Shown: positions 16,784 through 25,632, numbered from the stretch's first letter. The stretch is DNA of 64,000 nucleotides from Nocardioides sp. REDSEA-S33_B3 (GCA_001627335.1 LUPK01000059.1:186001-250000), one strand, 5' to 3'. Translations and numbers: made by a program. The notes: generated by a model not told the origin, from the letters alone.

Positions 16784-17872
16784 TCAGGAGCGGACCGACT
16801 CGCAGCCACACTCCAGCGCGATCTCGGCGAAGTGCGGGGCCAACGAGGTGCCGCGCATGATGCCGGAGCCGGGTGTCGCGTGCCCGTGGGTCTCCCCCAG
16901 CGCGTCGACGGCCAGCACCACGGCGGCCGCGGTGTAGGTGGTGTGCTCATGGGGCCAGTAGACGTCCGAGGGCTCGTCGGTGCGGCCGGTGTCGTAGACC
17001 CACCCGGTCCAGTAGCGCCCGTCGCCCTCACGCAGGTGCTGCATGTCGCGCACGAGCGCCAACGCCCGCTCGTGGTCCCCGATCGCGTCCAGCGCCATCG
17101 CCAGCTCGCAGGTCTCCGCCCCAGTCACCCAGGGGTTGGTGTCGACGCAGTGGATGCCCAGCCCGGGCACCACGAAGTCGTCCCAGCGGTCCGCGATCCG
17201 GTCGAAGGCCGCCGTGCCGCGCAGCGCACCGCCGAGGACCGGGTAGTACCAGTCCATGGAGTAGGTCGACTTGTCGGCGAAGCGGTCCTGGTGCTCACGC
17301 ACGGCGTGCCCCAGCCGGCCACCGGCCAGCTCCCACTCGGGCTGCGGCTCGTCGAGCAGGTCGGCGAGCGCCACGCCTGCGCGCAGCGAGTGGTAGATGC
17401 TCGAGGAGCCGGTGAGCAGGCAGAAGTCGTCGACCGGGGTCCAGGCGATGCCACCCCACTCGGTCTGCAGCGAGACCACGAAGTCCAGGCCGGCACGGAC
17501 CGAGGGCCAGTAGCGGCGCACGAACTCGATGTCGCGGCGCACCAGCCAGTGGTGCCAGACACCGACGGCGAAGTACGCCGACATGTTCGACTCGCCGCGC
17601 GCGTCCTCGACGGTGTCGGCGACGATCTTCATCGGCCACGAGCCGTCCTCGCGCTGCATGGTCGGCACCCAGGCGTAGGCACGCTCGGCGGCCTCCACCT
17701 CGCCGCCCACGAGCATCGCCATGGCGGCCTCGACGTGGTTCCAGATGTCGACGTGCTCGCCGGTCGTCCACGGCACGGCGCCGCAGGGCTCCTGCATCGC
17801 CGCGATCGCGCGGGCGGTGTCGGCGACCTGCTCGGAGGTCAGCAGCCCCTCGACGTAGGGGACCGGGCTCAC
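16784..17872 (-). CDS. Alpha/alpha-barrel protein often annotated 'prenyltransferase'
   Basis: The 362-aa protein looks like a six-hairpin alpha/alpha barrel, with repeated aromatic-acidic motifs such as DIWNHVEAAMAML, REDGSWPMKI, TEWGGIAWTPVD and YWTGWVYDTGR. These resemble glycoside hydrolase or terpene-cyclase-like barrels. I recall homologues labelled 'prenyltransferase' beside a methyltransferase and a glycosyltransferase in Streptomyces and relatives, but the biochemical role is not known to me. Start GTG at 17872 overlaps the methyltransferase stop (GTGA). It is the last gene of the operon under the KstR-like site at 20031. No signal peptide is seen, so it is probably cytoplasmic. Confidence 0.65.
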   Translation of the reverse strand: MSPVPYVEGLLTSEQVADTARAIAAMQEPCGAVPWTTGEHVDIWNHVEAAMAMLVGGEVEAAERAYAWVPTMQREDGSWPMKIVADTVEDARGESNMSAYFAVGVWHHWLVRRDIEFVRRYWPSVRAGLDFVVSLQTEWGGIAWTPVDDFCLLTGSSSIYHSLRAGVALADLLDEPQPEWELAGGRLGHAVREHQDRFADKSTYSMDWYYPVLGGALRGTAAFDRIADRWDDFVVPGLGIHCVDTNPWVTGAETCELAMALDAIGDHERALALVRDMQHLREGDGRYWTGWVYDTGRTDEPSDVYWPHEHTTYTAAAVVLAVDALGETHGHATPGSGIMRGTSLAPHFAEIALECGCESVRS

Positions 17873-18648
17873 GCGGCTCCTCCGGCAGCGCCCTGCGCCG
17901 CCGGCGCCTCGGGCTTGCGGAAGTAGAGCACCATGCTCTTGCCGATCACCGGGTCGAGCACCTTGCCGGCCAGCTTCAGCGCGGTGGGCTGCTTCATGAT
18001 CTCCCAGACCAGCAGCTTGTGGTAGGCCTTCACCGCCGGGTGCTCGTCGTTCTCGACACCGACCGCGCACTTGATCCACCAGTACGGCGCGTGCAGCCCG
18101 TGGGCGTAGTCCTTGCCCTCGAAGATCATCGCCTCGCCGGGAGTGCCGTCGTTGAAGCGGCCGGCCTTGGTGACCTTGTCGATGAGCTCGTGGTCGGTGT
18201 AGATCCGGATGTGGCCGCCCTCGGCGTGGTGGTAGTCGGCCGAGAGCTTCCAGTTGATGACCTCGGGTAGCCACCGCGGCACGGAGATCGCCATGGTGCC
18301 CCCGGGACGGAGCACGCGCACCAGCTCGCGGATCGCCTGGACGTCCTCGTGGATGTGCTCGAGCACCTCCGCGGCCACGATCCGGTCGAACTCGCCGTCG
18401 GCGAAGGGCAGGGACAGCGCGTTGCCCTCCTTGACGTCGGCCTCGGCGCCCTCGGGCGCCTCACCGGCCTCCTTCATCGCCACGAACAGCTCGCGCACGC
18501 GCTCGAGCTCCTCGGCGTCCATGTCGAAGGCGATCACGTCACCGCCGCGGCGGTAGGCCTCGAAGGCGTGGCGGCCGGCGCCCGCCCCCATGTCGAGGAT
18601 CCTCTCGCCGGGCCTGAGGCCCAGCCGGTCGAAGTCAACGGTCAGCAC
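17869..18648 (-). CDS. Class I SAM-dependent methyltransferase in the glycan operon
   Basis: The protein of about 259 aa has motif I RILDMGAGAGRHAFEAYRRG, VIAFDMD at the end of strand 2, RIVAAEVLEHI at motif IV and VLRPGGTMAISVP at motif V. The track uses GTG at 18657; GTG at 18648 (VLTVDFDRLG) has GGAG eight bases upstream and fits remembered homologue starts. The start region overlaps the glycosyltransferase end, and the 3' end overlaps the barrel gene by GTGA, so the three genes are translationally coupled. Substrate unknown; methylation of a glycan or lipid-linked sugar is inferred from neighbours only. Confidence 0.75.
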   Translation of the reverse strand: MLTVDFDRLGLRPGERILDMGAGAGRHAFEAYRRGGDVIAFDMDAEELERVRELFVAMKEAGEAPEGAEADVKEGNALSLPFADGEFDRIVAAEVLEHIHEDVQAIRELVRVLRPGGTMAISVPRWLPEVINWKLSADYHHAEGGHIRIYTDHELIDKVTKAGRFNDGTPGEAMIFEGKDYAHGLHAPYWWIKCAVGVENDEHPAVKAYHKLLVWEIMKQPTALKLAGKVLDPVIGKSMVLYFRKPEAPAAQGAAGGAA

Positions 18649-19936
18649 GTGCAGCACTCCACTTCTTGGTACGTCGGCCCTTGCGGCCCGGGTCGGGCAT
18701 CGGCCCCTCGGCGTGCCAGGACGCCACGACCTGCTCGTAGGCGGCGGCGACCTTCACGGCCACGGCGCGCCAGCTGAACATCTCTTCGACGCGCTGGCGT
18801 CCTGCGGCGCCCATCCGCGCGCGGCGCTCGGGGTCGTCGAGCAGCGCCGCCAGCGCCTGCTCGAGCTCACCGACGTCGCCCGCGGTGACCATGTCGGCGC
18901 ACAGGCCGTCGGGGCCGGTGACCTCGGGGATCGCGCCGGCACGGGAGACGATCAGCGGGGTGGCGCATGCCATCAGCTCGGCGGTCGGCAGCGAGAAGCC
19001 CTCGTAGAACGAGGGCACGCAGGCGACCTCGGCCGAGCCCATCAGGGCCACCAGCTCGGCGTCGGAGATGCCGTGCACGAAGCGCACCGAGTCACCGATC
19101 GACAGCTTCTCGATGAGCTTCTCGGTGCGTCCTCCCGGCTTGGGCTTGGTCACCAGCAGCAGCTCGACGTCGCGCTCGGTGCGCAGCTTGGCGAAGGCCT
19201 CCAGCAGCGTGGCGATCCCCTTCATCGGGGCGTCCGCGCTGGCCATCGCCAGGATGCGGCCCGGGACGCGGGGGACGCTCGGCGGCACGAAGCCGTCGTC
19301 GACGCCGAGCAGGATGACCTGCATCCGCGCGGGGTCGACGCCGAAGTCGGCGGCGATGTCGCGCTTGGAGGTCTCCGAGGGCGTCATGATGTGCCGCGCC
19401 GCGCGGGCGACCCGTCCCTGCATCCGCAGGAAGCCGTACCAGCGCGACAGGGTGAGCTTGCGCCACGGGTTGCGGGTCTGGGAGATGTCGATGCGCCGGT
19501 CGAAGGTGATCGGGTGGTGCAGCGTGGTGATCAGCGGCATCTGCTGCTCGATGTCGAGCATGCCGTAGCCGAGCACCTGGTTGTCGTGGGCGATGTCGAA
19601 GTCGCCGGCGCGCTCGCGCAGGATGCGGGCCACCCGGCTGCTGAAGGTCTTGGGCTCGGGGAAGCCCGCCACGCACATCGTCGCGAACTCCTCGACGTCG
19701 ATGCGGTCGCGGAACTCGCGGGGGTGGGGCACCCGGAAGGGGTCCGGCTCCCGGTAGAGGTCCAGGCTCGGCACCTTGGTCAGGGCCACGCCCTCGTCGA
19801 GCTCGGGGTAGGGCTGGCCCGAGAACACCTCCACCTCGTGCCCGAGCGCGACGAGCTCGCGGGAGAGGTGACGCAGGTAGATGCCCTGGCCGCCGCAGTG
19901 CGGCTTGGAACGGTAGGACAGCATCGCGATGCGCAT
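18635..19936 (-). CDS. GT4-family glycosyltransferase
   Basis: The 433-aa protein is a GT-B fold, GT4-like enzyme. The N-terminal acceptor half starts MRIAMLSYRSKPHCGGQG, and the C-terminal donor half contains VPSFYEGFSLPTAELMAC, the E-x7-E-type nucleotide-sugar motif. ATG at 19936 has AAGGAGG seven bases upstream; the track's start at 20116 would include the KstR-like operator and is rejected. It is first in a three-gene operon with a methyltransferase and the barrel protein, divergent from kstR. The sugar donor and acceptor are not known. No signal peptide or clear membrane helix is seen. Confidence 0.82.
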   Translation of the reverse strand: MRIAMLSYRSKPHCGGQGIYLRHLSRELVALGHEVEVFSGQPYPELDEGVALTKVPSLDLYREPDPFRVPHPREFRDRIDVEEFATMCVAGFPEPKTFSSRVARILRERAGDFDIAHDNQVLGYGMLDIEQQMPLITTLHHPITFDRRIDISQTRNPWRKLTLSRWYGFLRMQGRVARAARHIMTPSETSKRDIAADFGVDPARMQVILLGVDDGFVPPSVPRVPGRILAMASADAPMKGIATLLEAFAKLRTERDVELLLVTKPKPGGRTEKLIEKLSIGDSVRFVHGISDAELVALMGSAEVACVPSFYEGFSLPTAELMACATPLIVSRAGAIPEVTGPDGLCADMVTAGDVGELEQALAALLDDPERRARMGAAGRQRVEEMFSWRAVAVKVAAAYEQVVASWHAEGPMPDPGRKGRRTKKWSAARADR

Positions 19937-20030
19937 CTGCTGGCCCTCCTTCGGCTGGTCTGGGATGGTCCGGAAGCACTTCCCGGACTGCTGGTCGACG
20001 CCGGACGGGCGCGGCGTCGAGCCGAAGAAG

Positions 20031-20044
20031 TGAAACGTGTTCCT
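20031..20044. promoter_or_regulatory. KstR-like operator, one mismatch
   Basis: TGAAACGTGTTCCT matches TNNAACNNGTTNNA except for the last base. It is about 95 bases upstream of the glycosyltransferase start and 155 bases upstream of kstR, so it could serve the glycan operon, kstR autoregulation, or both. Confidence 0.65.
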
Positions 20045-20138
20045 ATGATGGACCACGCAGCACCAGCCTAGTAGCAGGACACGGCAGCTGGCCCCACGAG
20101 GTGGTCCACGGCTCACCCCGTCGGAGGCGGTACCGTGT

Positions 20139-20150
20139 TTGAACGTTCAA
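20139..20150. promoter_or_regulatory. 12-bp palindrome upstream of kstR
   Basis: TTGAACGTTCAA is a perfect palindrome 49 bases before the kstR start. It contains AAC and GTT but lacks the two-base spacer of the KstR consensus, so it may be a variant site or an operator for another regulator. Confidence 0.4.
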
Positions 20151-20198
20151 CCCACTTGCAACCCACCAGAGTCTCGACGCACGGAGCATGGGGATCTC

Positions 20199-20822
20199 AT
20201 GACCACGACGAACAGCCCCGCCGGCACGGCGACCGCCACGGCGACCGAGGAGCTCGGCTCCTCGGCCCAGCGCGAGCGTCGCAAGCGCATCCTCGACGCC
20301 ACCATCGACCTGGCCTCCCAGGGCGGCTTCGACGCGGTCCAGATGCGCGCCGTCGCCGACCGGGCGGAGGTCGCCCTCGGGACGCTCTACCGCTACTTCC
20401 CCTCCAAGATCCACCTGCTCGTCTCGGCGCTCGGACGCGAGTTCGAGAAGGCCGAGGGTGCGCTGCGCGGCCGGGAGATCGCCGGCGACACCCCCGCCGA
20501 GCGCGTCATCGAGGTGCTCAAGCTGACCAGCCGCGGGCTCCAGGGCGACCCGCACCTGACCGAGGCGCTGACGCGGGCGTTCATGTTCGCCGACTCCTCG
20601 GTCCAGACCGAGATCAACCAGGTCGGCATGCTGATGACCTCGATGGTCACCCGCGCCATGCACCCCGGGCGCACCGACTTCGACGACCAGGACGTCGCCA
20701 TCGCCAAGGTCATCGGCGACGTCTGGCTCTCGGCCCTCGTCGGGTGGGTGACCGGCCGGTCGACGGCCGCCGACACCGCCCAGCAGATCGAGGTCGCCGT
20801 CAAGCTGCTGCTGCGCGACTGA
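20199..20822 (+). CDS. kstR: KstR, TetR-family repressor of steroid catabolism
   Basis: The 207-aa protein matches KstR (Rv3574): the stretch LGSSAQRERRKRILDAT followed by VQMRAVADRAEVALGTLYRY and FPSKIHLLVSALGREF is close to the mycobacterial sequence as I recall it. The helix-turn-helix lies at about residues 47-70, and the C-terminal ligand domain has EALTRAFMFADSSVQTEI. KstR represses sterol uptake and side-chain genes and is released by a 3-oxo-steroid-CoA. ATG at 20199 with GGGGA upstream replaces the track start at 20139, which lies in the palindrome. Seven KstR-like operators in this window, including one in its own upstream region, support the assignment. Confidence 0.93.
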   Translation: MTTTNSPAGTATATATEELGSSAQRERRKRILDATIDLASQGGFDAVQMRAVADRAEVALGTLYRYFPSKIHLLVSALGREFEKAEGALRGREIAGDTPAERVIEVLKLTSRGLQGDPHLTEALTRAFMFADSSVQTEINQVGMLMTSMVTRAMHPGRTDFDDQDVAIAKVIGDVWLSALVGWVTGRSTAADTAQQIEVAVKLLLRD

Positions 20823-20867
20823 CCTGCGACGGCCCAGCGACTGACCGGCGACGGGCGGGGCTGCGCC

Positions 20868-21989
20868 TCAGCCGGACGTCGTCTGGAGGCCGTCGGCGTC
20901 CACGGCGCCACCGGCGGCCGGGGAGGTGTCCAGCGGGAGCCGCACCGTCACGTCGGTGCCACCGAACCGTCCGTCGTCTATGCGCACCGATCCCCCGTGC
21001 TGCTCCACGAGGTTGCGGACCACCGCCAGCCCGAGCCCGAACCCGCCGTCGTCGGCTGCCCGGCGCCCCCGGTTGAACTCGTCGAAGATCGTCTCGCGGT
21101 CGGCGGGGTCGATGCCGCGGCCACGGTCGGCCACCACGACGTCCACGACGCCCTCGCCGGGCTCCACGAGCACGTCGATGCGGCTGCCGACCGGTGAGTA
21201 CTTCGCTGCGTTTCCGAGCAGGTTGGTGAAGACCCGGGCCAGGGCGGTGAGGTCGGCCGGCAGCACCACGTCGGTGTCCTGCACGGTCACCTCGTGACCC
21301 TGGACGGTCGTGCTCAGGTCGTCGACGACCGTGCGCAGCACGGTGGCCAGGCACACGGGCTCGACGCTCAGCCCCACGCCGCCGACCGGCATGTGGCAGT
21401 GCTCCACCATCAGGTCGACCAGCTTCATCAGCCGCACGGCGTTGGAGCGGATGCGGGAGGCGAAGTCGCCCAGGACCGGGTCGGACAGCTCGGAGGCCAG
21501 CATGGCGGCGTACCCCTCGATGCTGGTCAGCGGGCTGCGGAAGTCGTGGGTCACCCCGGCGATGAACTGCTCGCGACTGCGCTCGAGACGGTGCTGCTCG
21601 GTCAGGTCCCGGGTGACCTTGACGAACCCGAGCAGGGTGCCCGCCTCGTCGTGGACCGCCGTGACGACGACGTCGGCCCAGAAGCGGGTCCCGTCGCGCC
21701 GCAGCCGCCAGCCGGTGTCCTCCACGCGTCCGTCGCGCTGCGCGGAGCCCAGCAGCCGTCGCGGGAGACCGGCCTCGCGGTCCTCAGGGGTGTAGAAGAC
21801 CTCGAAGCTGCGTCCGAGGACCTCCTCGCGGGGGTAGCCCGTGACCAGCTCCGCCCCGGCGTTCCACGACAGCACCAGGCCGTCGCTGTCCAGCCGGATG
21901 ATCGCGTAGTCCTTGACCTGCGAGGTCCAGTCGACCCGCTCCAGGCCCTCCTGGTCCAGCGCAGGCCGCCAGGCGTGGTCCCCCTCCAT
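20868..21989 (-). CDS. PAS-domain sensor histidine kinase (orphan)
   Basis: The 373-aa protein has a PAS domain at about residues 25-130 (SWNAGAELVTGYPREEVLG), a HisKA dimerisation helix with H148 in VTHDFRSPL, and an HATPase domain with NLLGNAAKYSP (N box), DRGRGID (G1) and FGLGLAVV (G2). There is no transmembrane segment, so it is a soluble kinase sensing an intracellular signal. No response regulator gene is adjacent. The AGGAGG is immediately next to the ATG at 21989, so the true start may be slightly downstream. It converges with kstR. Confidence 0.85.
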   Translation of the reverse strand: MEGDHAWRPALDQEGLERVDWTSQVKDYAIIRLDSDGLVLSWNAGAELVTGYPREEVLGRSFEVFYTPEDREAGLPRRLLGSAQRDGRVEDTGWRLRRDGTRFWADVVVTAVHDEAGTLLGFVKVTRDLTEQHRLERSREQFIAGVTHDFRSPLTSIEGYAAMLASELSDPVLGDFASRIRSNAVRLMKLVDLMVEHCHMPVGGVGLSVEPVCLATVLRTVVDDLSTTVQGHEVTVQDTDVVLPADLTALARVFTNLLGNAAKYSPVGSRIDVLVEPGEGVVDVVVADRGRGIDPADRETIFDEFNRGRRAADDGGFGLGLAVVRNLVEQHGGSVRIDDGRFGGTDVTVRLPLDTSPAAGGAVDADGLQTTSG

Positions 21990-22055
21990 CCTCCTACCGT
22001 AAAGAGGCTGTGAGGAGCCAGGGGCGGGTTCGGCGGAATTCGCACATAGCGACCG

Positions 22056-22078
22056 GACCGGTCCACAACGGACCGGTC
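22056..22078. terminator. Hairpin after the SDR/hsd4A operon
   Basis: GACCGGTCC-ACAAC-GGACCGGTC is a perfect 9-bp stem 22 bases beyond the SDR stop, in the direction of minus-strand transcription. It would end the ferredoxin-reductase to SDR operon. Confidence 0.55.
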
Positions 22079-22099
22079 AGCCGCGACGACCGGCGGGGC

Positions 22100-22888
22100 T
22101 CAGCCCCCGAAGCCGTGGGTTGCGGTCACGCCGCCGTCGACGGCGATCTCGGCGCCGTTGATGTAGGACGACTCGTCGCTGGCCAGGAAGACGTAGAGCG
22201 GCGCGACGTCCTCGGGGTGGCCCACGCGACGCAGCGGGATCTTCGACGCGCCGTACTCCATCGCCGCGTCACCTCCGTGGACGCGGGTCATCGGGGTGTC
22301 GATCATGCCGGGGTGCACCGAGTTGACCCGGATGCCGTGCGGGCCGAGCTCGTGGGCCGCTCCCTTGGTCATGCCGCGGATCGCGAACTTGGTGCCGCCG
22401 TAGGCCACGCAGCCGGACATGCCACCGAGGCCCTCGGTGGAGGAGGCGTTGATGATCGAGCCGCCCCCGGCCTTGCGCATGGTGCGGGCCACCGCGTTCA
22501 TGCCGAGCAGCGTGCCGAGCTGGTTGACCCGGTACATCAGGTCGACGTCGCCGAGCTCGAGACGGCCGACGTTGCCGAAGCGCAGGATGCCCGCGTTGTT
22601 GGCCAGCACGGTCACCGGTCCCCAGCGGTCGACGGTCTCCTCGACCAGGCTGGTCCACGCGCCCTCGTCGGAGACGTCGTGGTGACGGAAGACCGCCATC
22701 CCGGGGTGGGACGCGTCCAGCTCCTGCGCCAGCGCCTCCCCCTCGTCCTTGGCGACGTCTGCGAGCACCGTCCGCGCGCCCTCGGCGACGTACGCGCGGG
22801 CGATGCCTGCCCCCTGGCCCATCGCCGCCCCGGTCACGATCGCGACCTTGCCAGCCAGCCGGCCCTGACCTGTGGTGCTGCTGCTCAT
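22100..22888 (-). CDS. Short-chain dehydrogenase/reductase, possible hydroxysteroid dehydrogenase
   Basis: The 262-aa classical SDR has the cofactor motif TGAAMGQG (residues 20-27), NNAG, a catalytic serine in NASSTEG and the YxxxK pair in YGGTK. Acidic residues at LADVAKDE after strand 2 favour NAD over NADP. It is the last gene of a KstR-linked operon, directly after hsd4A. Members such as 3-alpha/20-beta-hydroxysteroid dehydrogenase (FabG3) have this length and motif set, so a steroid alcohol substrate is plausible, but sequence alone does not settle it. Confidence 0.82.
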   Translation of the reverse strand: MSSSTTGQGRLAGKVAIVTGAAMGQGAGIARAYVAEGARTVLADVAKDEGEALAQELDASHPGMAVFRHHDVSDEGAWTSLVEETVDRWGPVTVLANNAGILRFGNVGRLELGDVDLMYRVNQLGTLLGMNAVARTMRKAGGGSIINASSTEGLGGMSGCVAYGGTKFAIRGMTKGAAHELGPHGIRVNSVHPGMIDTPMTRVHGGDAAMEYGASKIPLRRVGHPEDVAPLYVFLASDESSYINGAEIAVDGGVTATHGFGG

Positions 22889-22901
22889 CCCTGCTCCTGC
22901 C

Positions 22902-23807
22902 TCAGACCGAGAGCTTCATGATGGAGTCGGCCGCGAAGCCGACGCTGGGGTCCCGGTCGGCGAAGTGGCCTCCGAGCTGCTTGTCGAGGTCCTCGGCGGT
23001 CCAGACGGTCCCGCTCTTGTCGAACCGCTCCTCCACGACCGGCGCGGCGACCAGCGCGACCATCCCGCCGTAGACGACGAAGACCTGCCCGGTGATGCGC
23101 GCGGCCGCGGGGCTGGCGAGGTAGGCCACGACGGGGGCGACGTGCTCGGGCGAGTAGGGGTCGACCTCCTCGCCGGAGGTGTCCTCCCCGAAGACCTGTG
23201 CCGTCATCGCGGTGCGGGCACGCGGGCAGATGGCGTTGGCCCGCACGCCCGAGGAGGCCAGGGCGCGAGCGGTACTGACCGTGAGGGCGGCGATGCCGGC
23301 CTTGGCAGCGGCGTAGTTGGCCTGTCCCGGTGGCCCGGAGAGGAAGGCCTCGGAGGCGGTGTTCACCACCGCGGCGTCCACGGGGGCTCCGGTCTCCTTG
23401 AACTTGCTGCGCCAGTAGGAGGCGGCGTTGCGCGAGAGCAGGAAGTGACCGCGCAGGTGCACCCGGATGATGTCGTCCCACTCCGAGTCGGAGAGGTTGA
23501 ACAGCATCCGGTCACGCGTCATCCCGGCGTTGTTCACGACGACGTCGAGGGAGCCGAACCCGTCCACCGCGGCGGCCAGCATGGCGTCGGCGGTCGCCCG
23601 CTCGGAGACGTCGCCGGCGGCGACGACCGCCTCGCCGCCCCGGCCACGGATCTCCTCGGCCACGCCGTCGGCGGCACCGGGGAGGTCGTTGAGCACGAGG
23701 CGGGCGCCCGCGTCGGCCAGGGCGAGCGCCTCGGCTCGTCCGAGACCGGCGCCGGCACCGGTGACCACGGCGACCTTGCCGTCGAGACTGAGGGGGGAGG
23801 TCGTCAT
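22902..23807 (-). CDS. hsd4A: Hsd4A-like 17-beta-hydroxysteroid / beta-hydroxyacyl-CoA dehydrogenase
   Basis: The 301-aa SDR resembles Hsd4A (Rv3502c): [58 protein letters not shown] and [13 protein letters not shown] are characteristic. The YxxxK pair is YAAAK. Hsd4A oxidises the side-chain beta-hydroxyacyl-CoA and 17-beta-hydroxysteroids. It lies four bases after fdxD, the same gene pair as in M. tuberculosis (Rv3503c-Rv3502c); the mce4 operon also lies nearby. ATG at 23807 follows the fdxD stop; the track start at 23870 is too early. Confidence 0.87.
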   Translation of the reverse strand: MTTSPLSLDGKVAVVTGAGAGLGRAEALALADAGARLVLNDLPGAADGVAEEIRGRGGEAVVAAGDVSERATADAMLAAAVDGFGSLDVVVNNAGMTRDRMLFNLSDSEWDDIIRVHLRGHFLLSRNAASYWRSKFKETGAPVDAAVVNTASEAFLSGPPGQANYAAAKAGIAALTVSTARALASSGVRANAICPRARTAMTAQVFGEDTSGEEVDPYSPEHVAPVVAYLASPAAARITGQVFVVYGGMVALVAAPVVEERFDKSGTVWTAEDLDKQLGGHFADRDPSVGFAADSIMKLSV

Positions 23808-23811
23808 CGGC

Positions 23812-24006
23812 TCACTCCTCGACCAGCGTGATCGCGGCGCGCGGGCAGGCGGCGACGGCCCGCTTGACATCCTCGATGTTCTCGTCGGTGGTGTGCTCGG
23901 TCTTCAGCTGCAGGAAGTCGTCGTCGTCGAGCTCGAACACCTCCGGGGCCATGGCCTCGCACAGGGCGTTGGACTCGCACAGGTCGAAGTCGACCTTGAT
24001 CTTCAT
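23812..24006 (-). CDS. fdxD: FdxD-type [3Fe-4S] ferredoxin
   Basis: The 64-aa ferredoxin has cysteines C10, C16 and C54 followed by Pro (ACPRAAI), the CX5C...CP pattern of single-cluster 3Fe-4S ferredoxins that serve actinobacterial P450s. It fits FdxD (Rv3503c) by size and by position upstream of hsd4A. It would pass electrons from the reductase encoded upstream to steroid oxygenases; none is encoded in this window, so the acceptor is inferred. Confidence 0.9.
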   Translation of the reverse strand: MKIKVDFDLCESNALCEAMAPEVFELDDDDFLQLKTEHTTDENIEDVKRAVAACPRAAITLVEE

Positions 24007-24041
24007 GTCGGTCTCCTCAGGTGGTGGGTCTGACCGGGAGG

Positions 24042-24512
24042 TCAGACCATCTTGCGGTGGTCCCAGGTCGCCACGTGGTCGGGATGGATGACCACGGCCA
24101 CACGCTTGGTGGCCTGCTTGGCCACGGTCTCGCGGCCCAGGTCCCCGAGCGCCTCGAAGGACTCCGCGGCGACCATCCGCGTGGCGACCAGCGATCCGAT
24201 CTCGAAGATCCGGTCGTGGTCGCGGACGATCTCGGCGCGCCCGGTGATGGAGGCGCCGCGCAGCTCGAAGTAGTCGACGCCGTCCTCGACGAGCGCACTG
24301 ACCCGTGGGTCGCGCTCGAGGTTGCGGATCTTCTGGCTGCGCCCGTAGGTCCAGAACGCGATCTTCCCGTCGACCACGACGTAGAACAGCGTCGACAGGT
24401 GCGGGATGCCGTCGTGGCCGTTGCAGGCGATCTGCACCTTGAGGTTCTCGGCCAGCAGCGCCTCGACCTCCGCGTCGGTCATCTTGACCTTGTCCCTGTT
24501 GCCGCCTGCCAT
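24042..24512 (-). CDS. Pyridoxamine-phosphate-oxidase-fold (split-barrel flavin/F420) protein
   Basis: The 156-aa protein has the split-barrel pattern of PPOX-like enzymes: LKVQIACNGHDGIPHLSTL, then WTYGRSQKIRNLERDPRVSALVEDG, then a C-terminal ATKRVAVVIHPDHVATWDHRK. Such proteins bind FMN, F420 or haem; the ligand cannot be fixed from sequence. ATG at 24512 lies one base after the reductase stop with GGAAGGTGG upstream. Its place between the ferredoxin reductase and FdxD in a KstR-linked operon suggests a redox role in steroid breakdown. Confidence 0.75.
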   Translation of the reverse strand: MAGGNRDKVKMTDAEVEALLAENLKVQIACNGHDGIPHLSTLFYVVVDGKIAFWTYGRSQKIRNLERDPRVSALVEDGVDYFELRGASITGRAEIVRDHDRIFEIGSLVATRMVAAESFEALGDLGRETVAKQATKRVAVVIHPDHVATWDHRKMV

Positions 24513-24513
24513 G

Positions 24514-25530
24514 TCAGCCACCTTCCGAGGAGTGTCCGGGGAACACCTTGGCGGTCGGGTCGATCGCCACGGCGGCATTGTTGACGGCCGTCGCGGCCTC
24601 GCCGAAGCCGACCGCGATCAGCCGCACCTTGCCGGGATACTCGGTGATGTCGCCCGCCGCGAAGACCCGGTCCAGGGACGTGCGCATGGACGGGTCGACG
24701 ACCACGTGCCGCTTGTGCACCTCGACGCCCCACTGCTGGATCGGTCCGAGGTCGGCCACGAAGCCCAGCGCCGCGACCACGGCCTGGCAGGGGTACGTCG
24801 TGAGCCCGTCCGGGTCGGTGACGTCGATCTCGGCCAGCGGACCGGTCGGGTCGTCGGCCGCCGCCCGCAGGGCGGTGACCTCGGCGCGGGTCACGATGCG
24901 CACCGAGGAGGCGCGCACTTGCTCCACGGTCCGCTCGTGGGCCCGGAAGGCGTCACGACGGTGCACGAGGGTCACCGACCGCGCGATCGGCTCGAGATGG
25001 ACCGCCCAGTCGAACGCGGAGTCGCCGCCGCCCACGATGACGACGTCCTTGTCGACGTACGGCGCGAAAGACGGGACGAAGAACTCCAGCCCCCGCCCGA
25101 GCCAGCCCTCCCCCGCCGGCAGCGGTCGCGGGCTGAACTTGCCGATGCCGGCGGTGATGATCATGGCACCGGCGCGCACGAGGGTGCCGTCGTCGAGGCC
25201 GAGCTCGACACCGTCGGGGCCGTGGACGAGCGAGGAGGCCGTGCGCCCGAGCAGGTGGACGGCGTCCGCGGTGGCCGCCTGGGCGACCAGGCCGCTCACG
25301 AGGTCGCGGCCCTTGACCGAGGGGAAGCCCGCGACGTCCAGGATCTGCTTCTCGGGGTACATCGCGGTCACCTGGCCGCCGAGCTCGGGCAGCGAGTCGA
25401 CGAGCGCGATGCGGTGGCCGCGGAAGCCGGCGTAGTAGGTGGCGAACAGGCCGGTGGGACCGGCGCCGACGATGACGAGGTCGACCTCCACGGTCGGGCC
25501 CGCGTCGGGGGCGGAGGGGTGCTGGGTCAC
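24514..25530 (-). CDS. Ferredoxin--NADP+ reductase (thioredoxin-reductase-like, YumC type)
   Basis: The 338-aa flavoprotein has an FAD site VIVGAGPTGLFATYYAG, the family block PELGGQVTAMYPEKQILDV, an NADPH site VVIVGGGDSAFDWAV, and a C-terminal FAD block AAGDITEYPGKVRLI. The TrxB active-site CxxC is absent, matching FNR type 2 rather than thioredoxin reductase. GTG at 25530 with GGGGAGGA upstream is preferred over the track start at 25554. It is first in the operon with the PPOX protein, FdxD, Hsd4A and an SDR, about 100 bases from a perfect KstR operator, so it is the likely electron donor for FdxD. Confidence 0.88.
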   Translation of the reverse strand: MTQHPSAPDAGPTVEVDLVIVGAGPTGLFATYYAGFRGHRIALVDSLPELGGQVTAMYPEKQILDVAGFPSVKGRDLVSGLVAQAATADAVHLLGRTASSLVHGPDGVELGLDDGTLVRAGAMIITAGIGKFSPRPLPAGEGWLGRGLEFFVPSFAPYVDKDVVIVGGGDSAFDWAVHLEPIARSVTLVHRRDAFRAHERTVEQVRASSVRIVTRAEVTALRAAADDPTGPLAEIDVTDPDGLTTYPCQAVVAALGFVADLGPIQQWGVEVHKRHVVVDPSMRTSLDRVFAAGDITEYPGKVRLIAVGFGEAATAVNNAAVAIDPTAKVFPGHSSEGG

Positions 25531-25632
25531 GACGCGTGATCCTCCCCTCGGCACGCGGGCCGCGCTAGGGCCCGTCTCGACACTGGTCTCGTCGCTCGCG
25601 CCATGACCGCCGGGTCATGTCCGCGCCGGAAC

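Noticed and set aside
20815-20857. Imperfect ~21-base tandem duplication across the kstR stop (GCGACTGACC...GCGACTGACC)
   Set aside because: Short and imperfect; the second copy lies after the stop codon and no functional consequence can be argued.
24042-25530. Calling the thioredoxin-reductase-like protein a thioredoxin reductase
   Set aside because: No CxxC active-site pair is visible, and the PELGGQVTAMYPEK block and adjacent ferredoxin fit ferredoxin-NADP reductase type 2.
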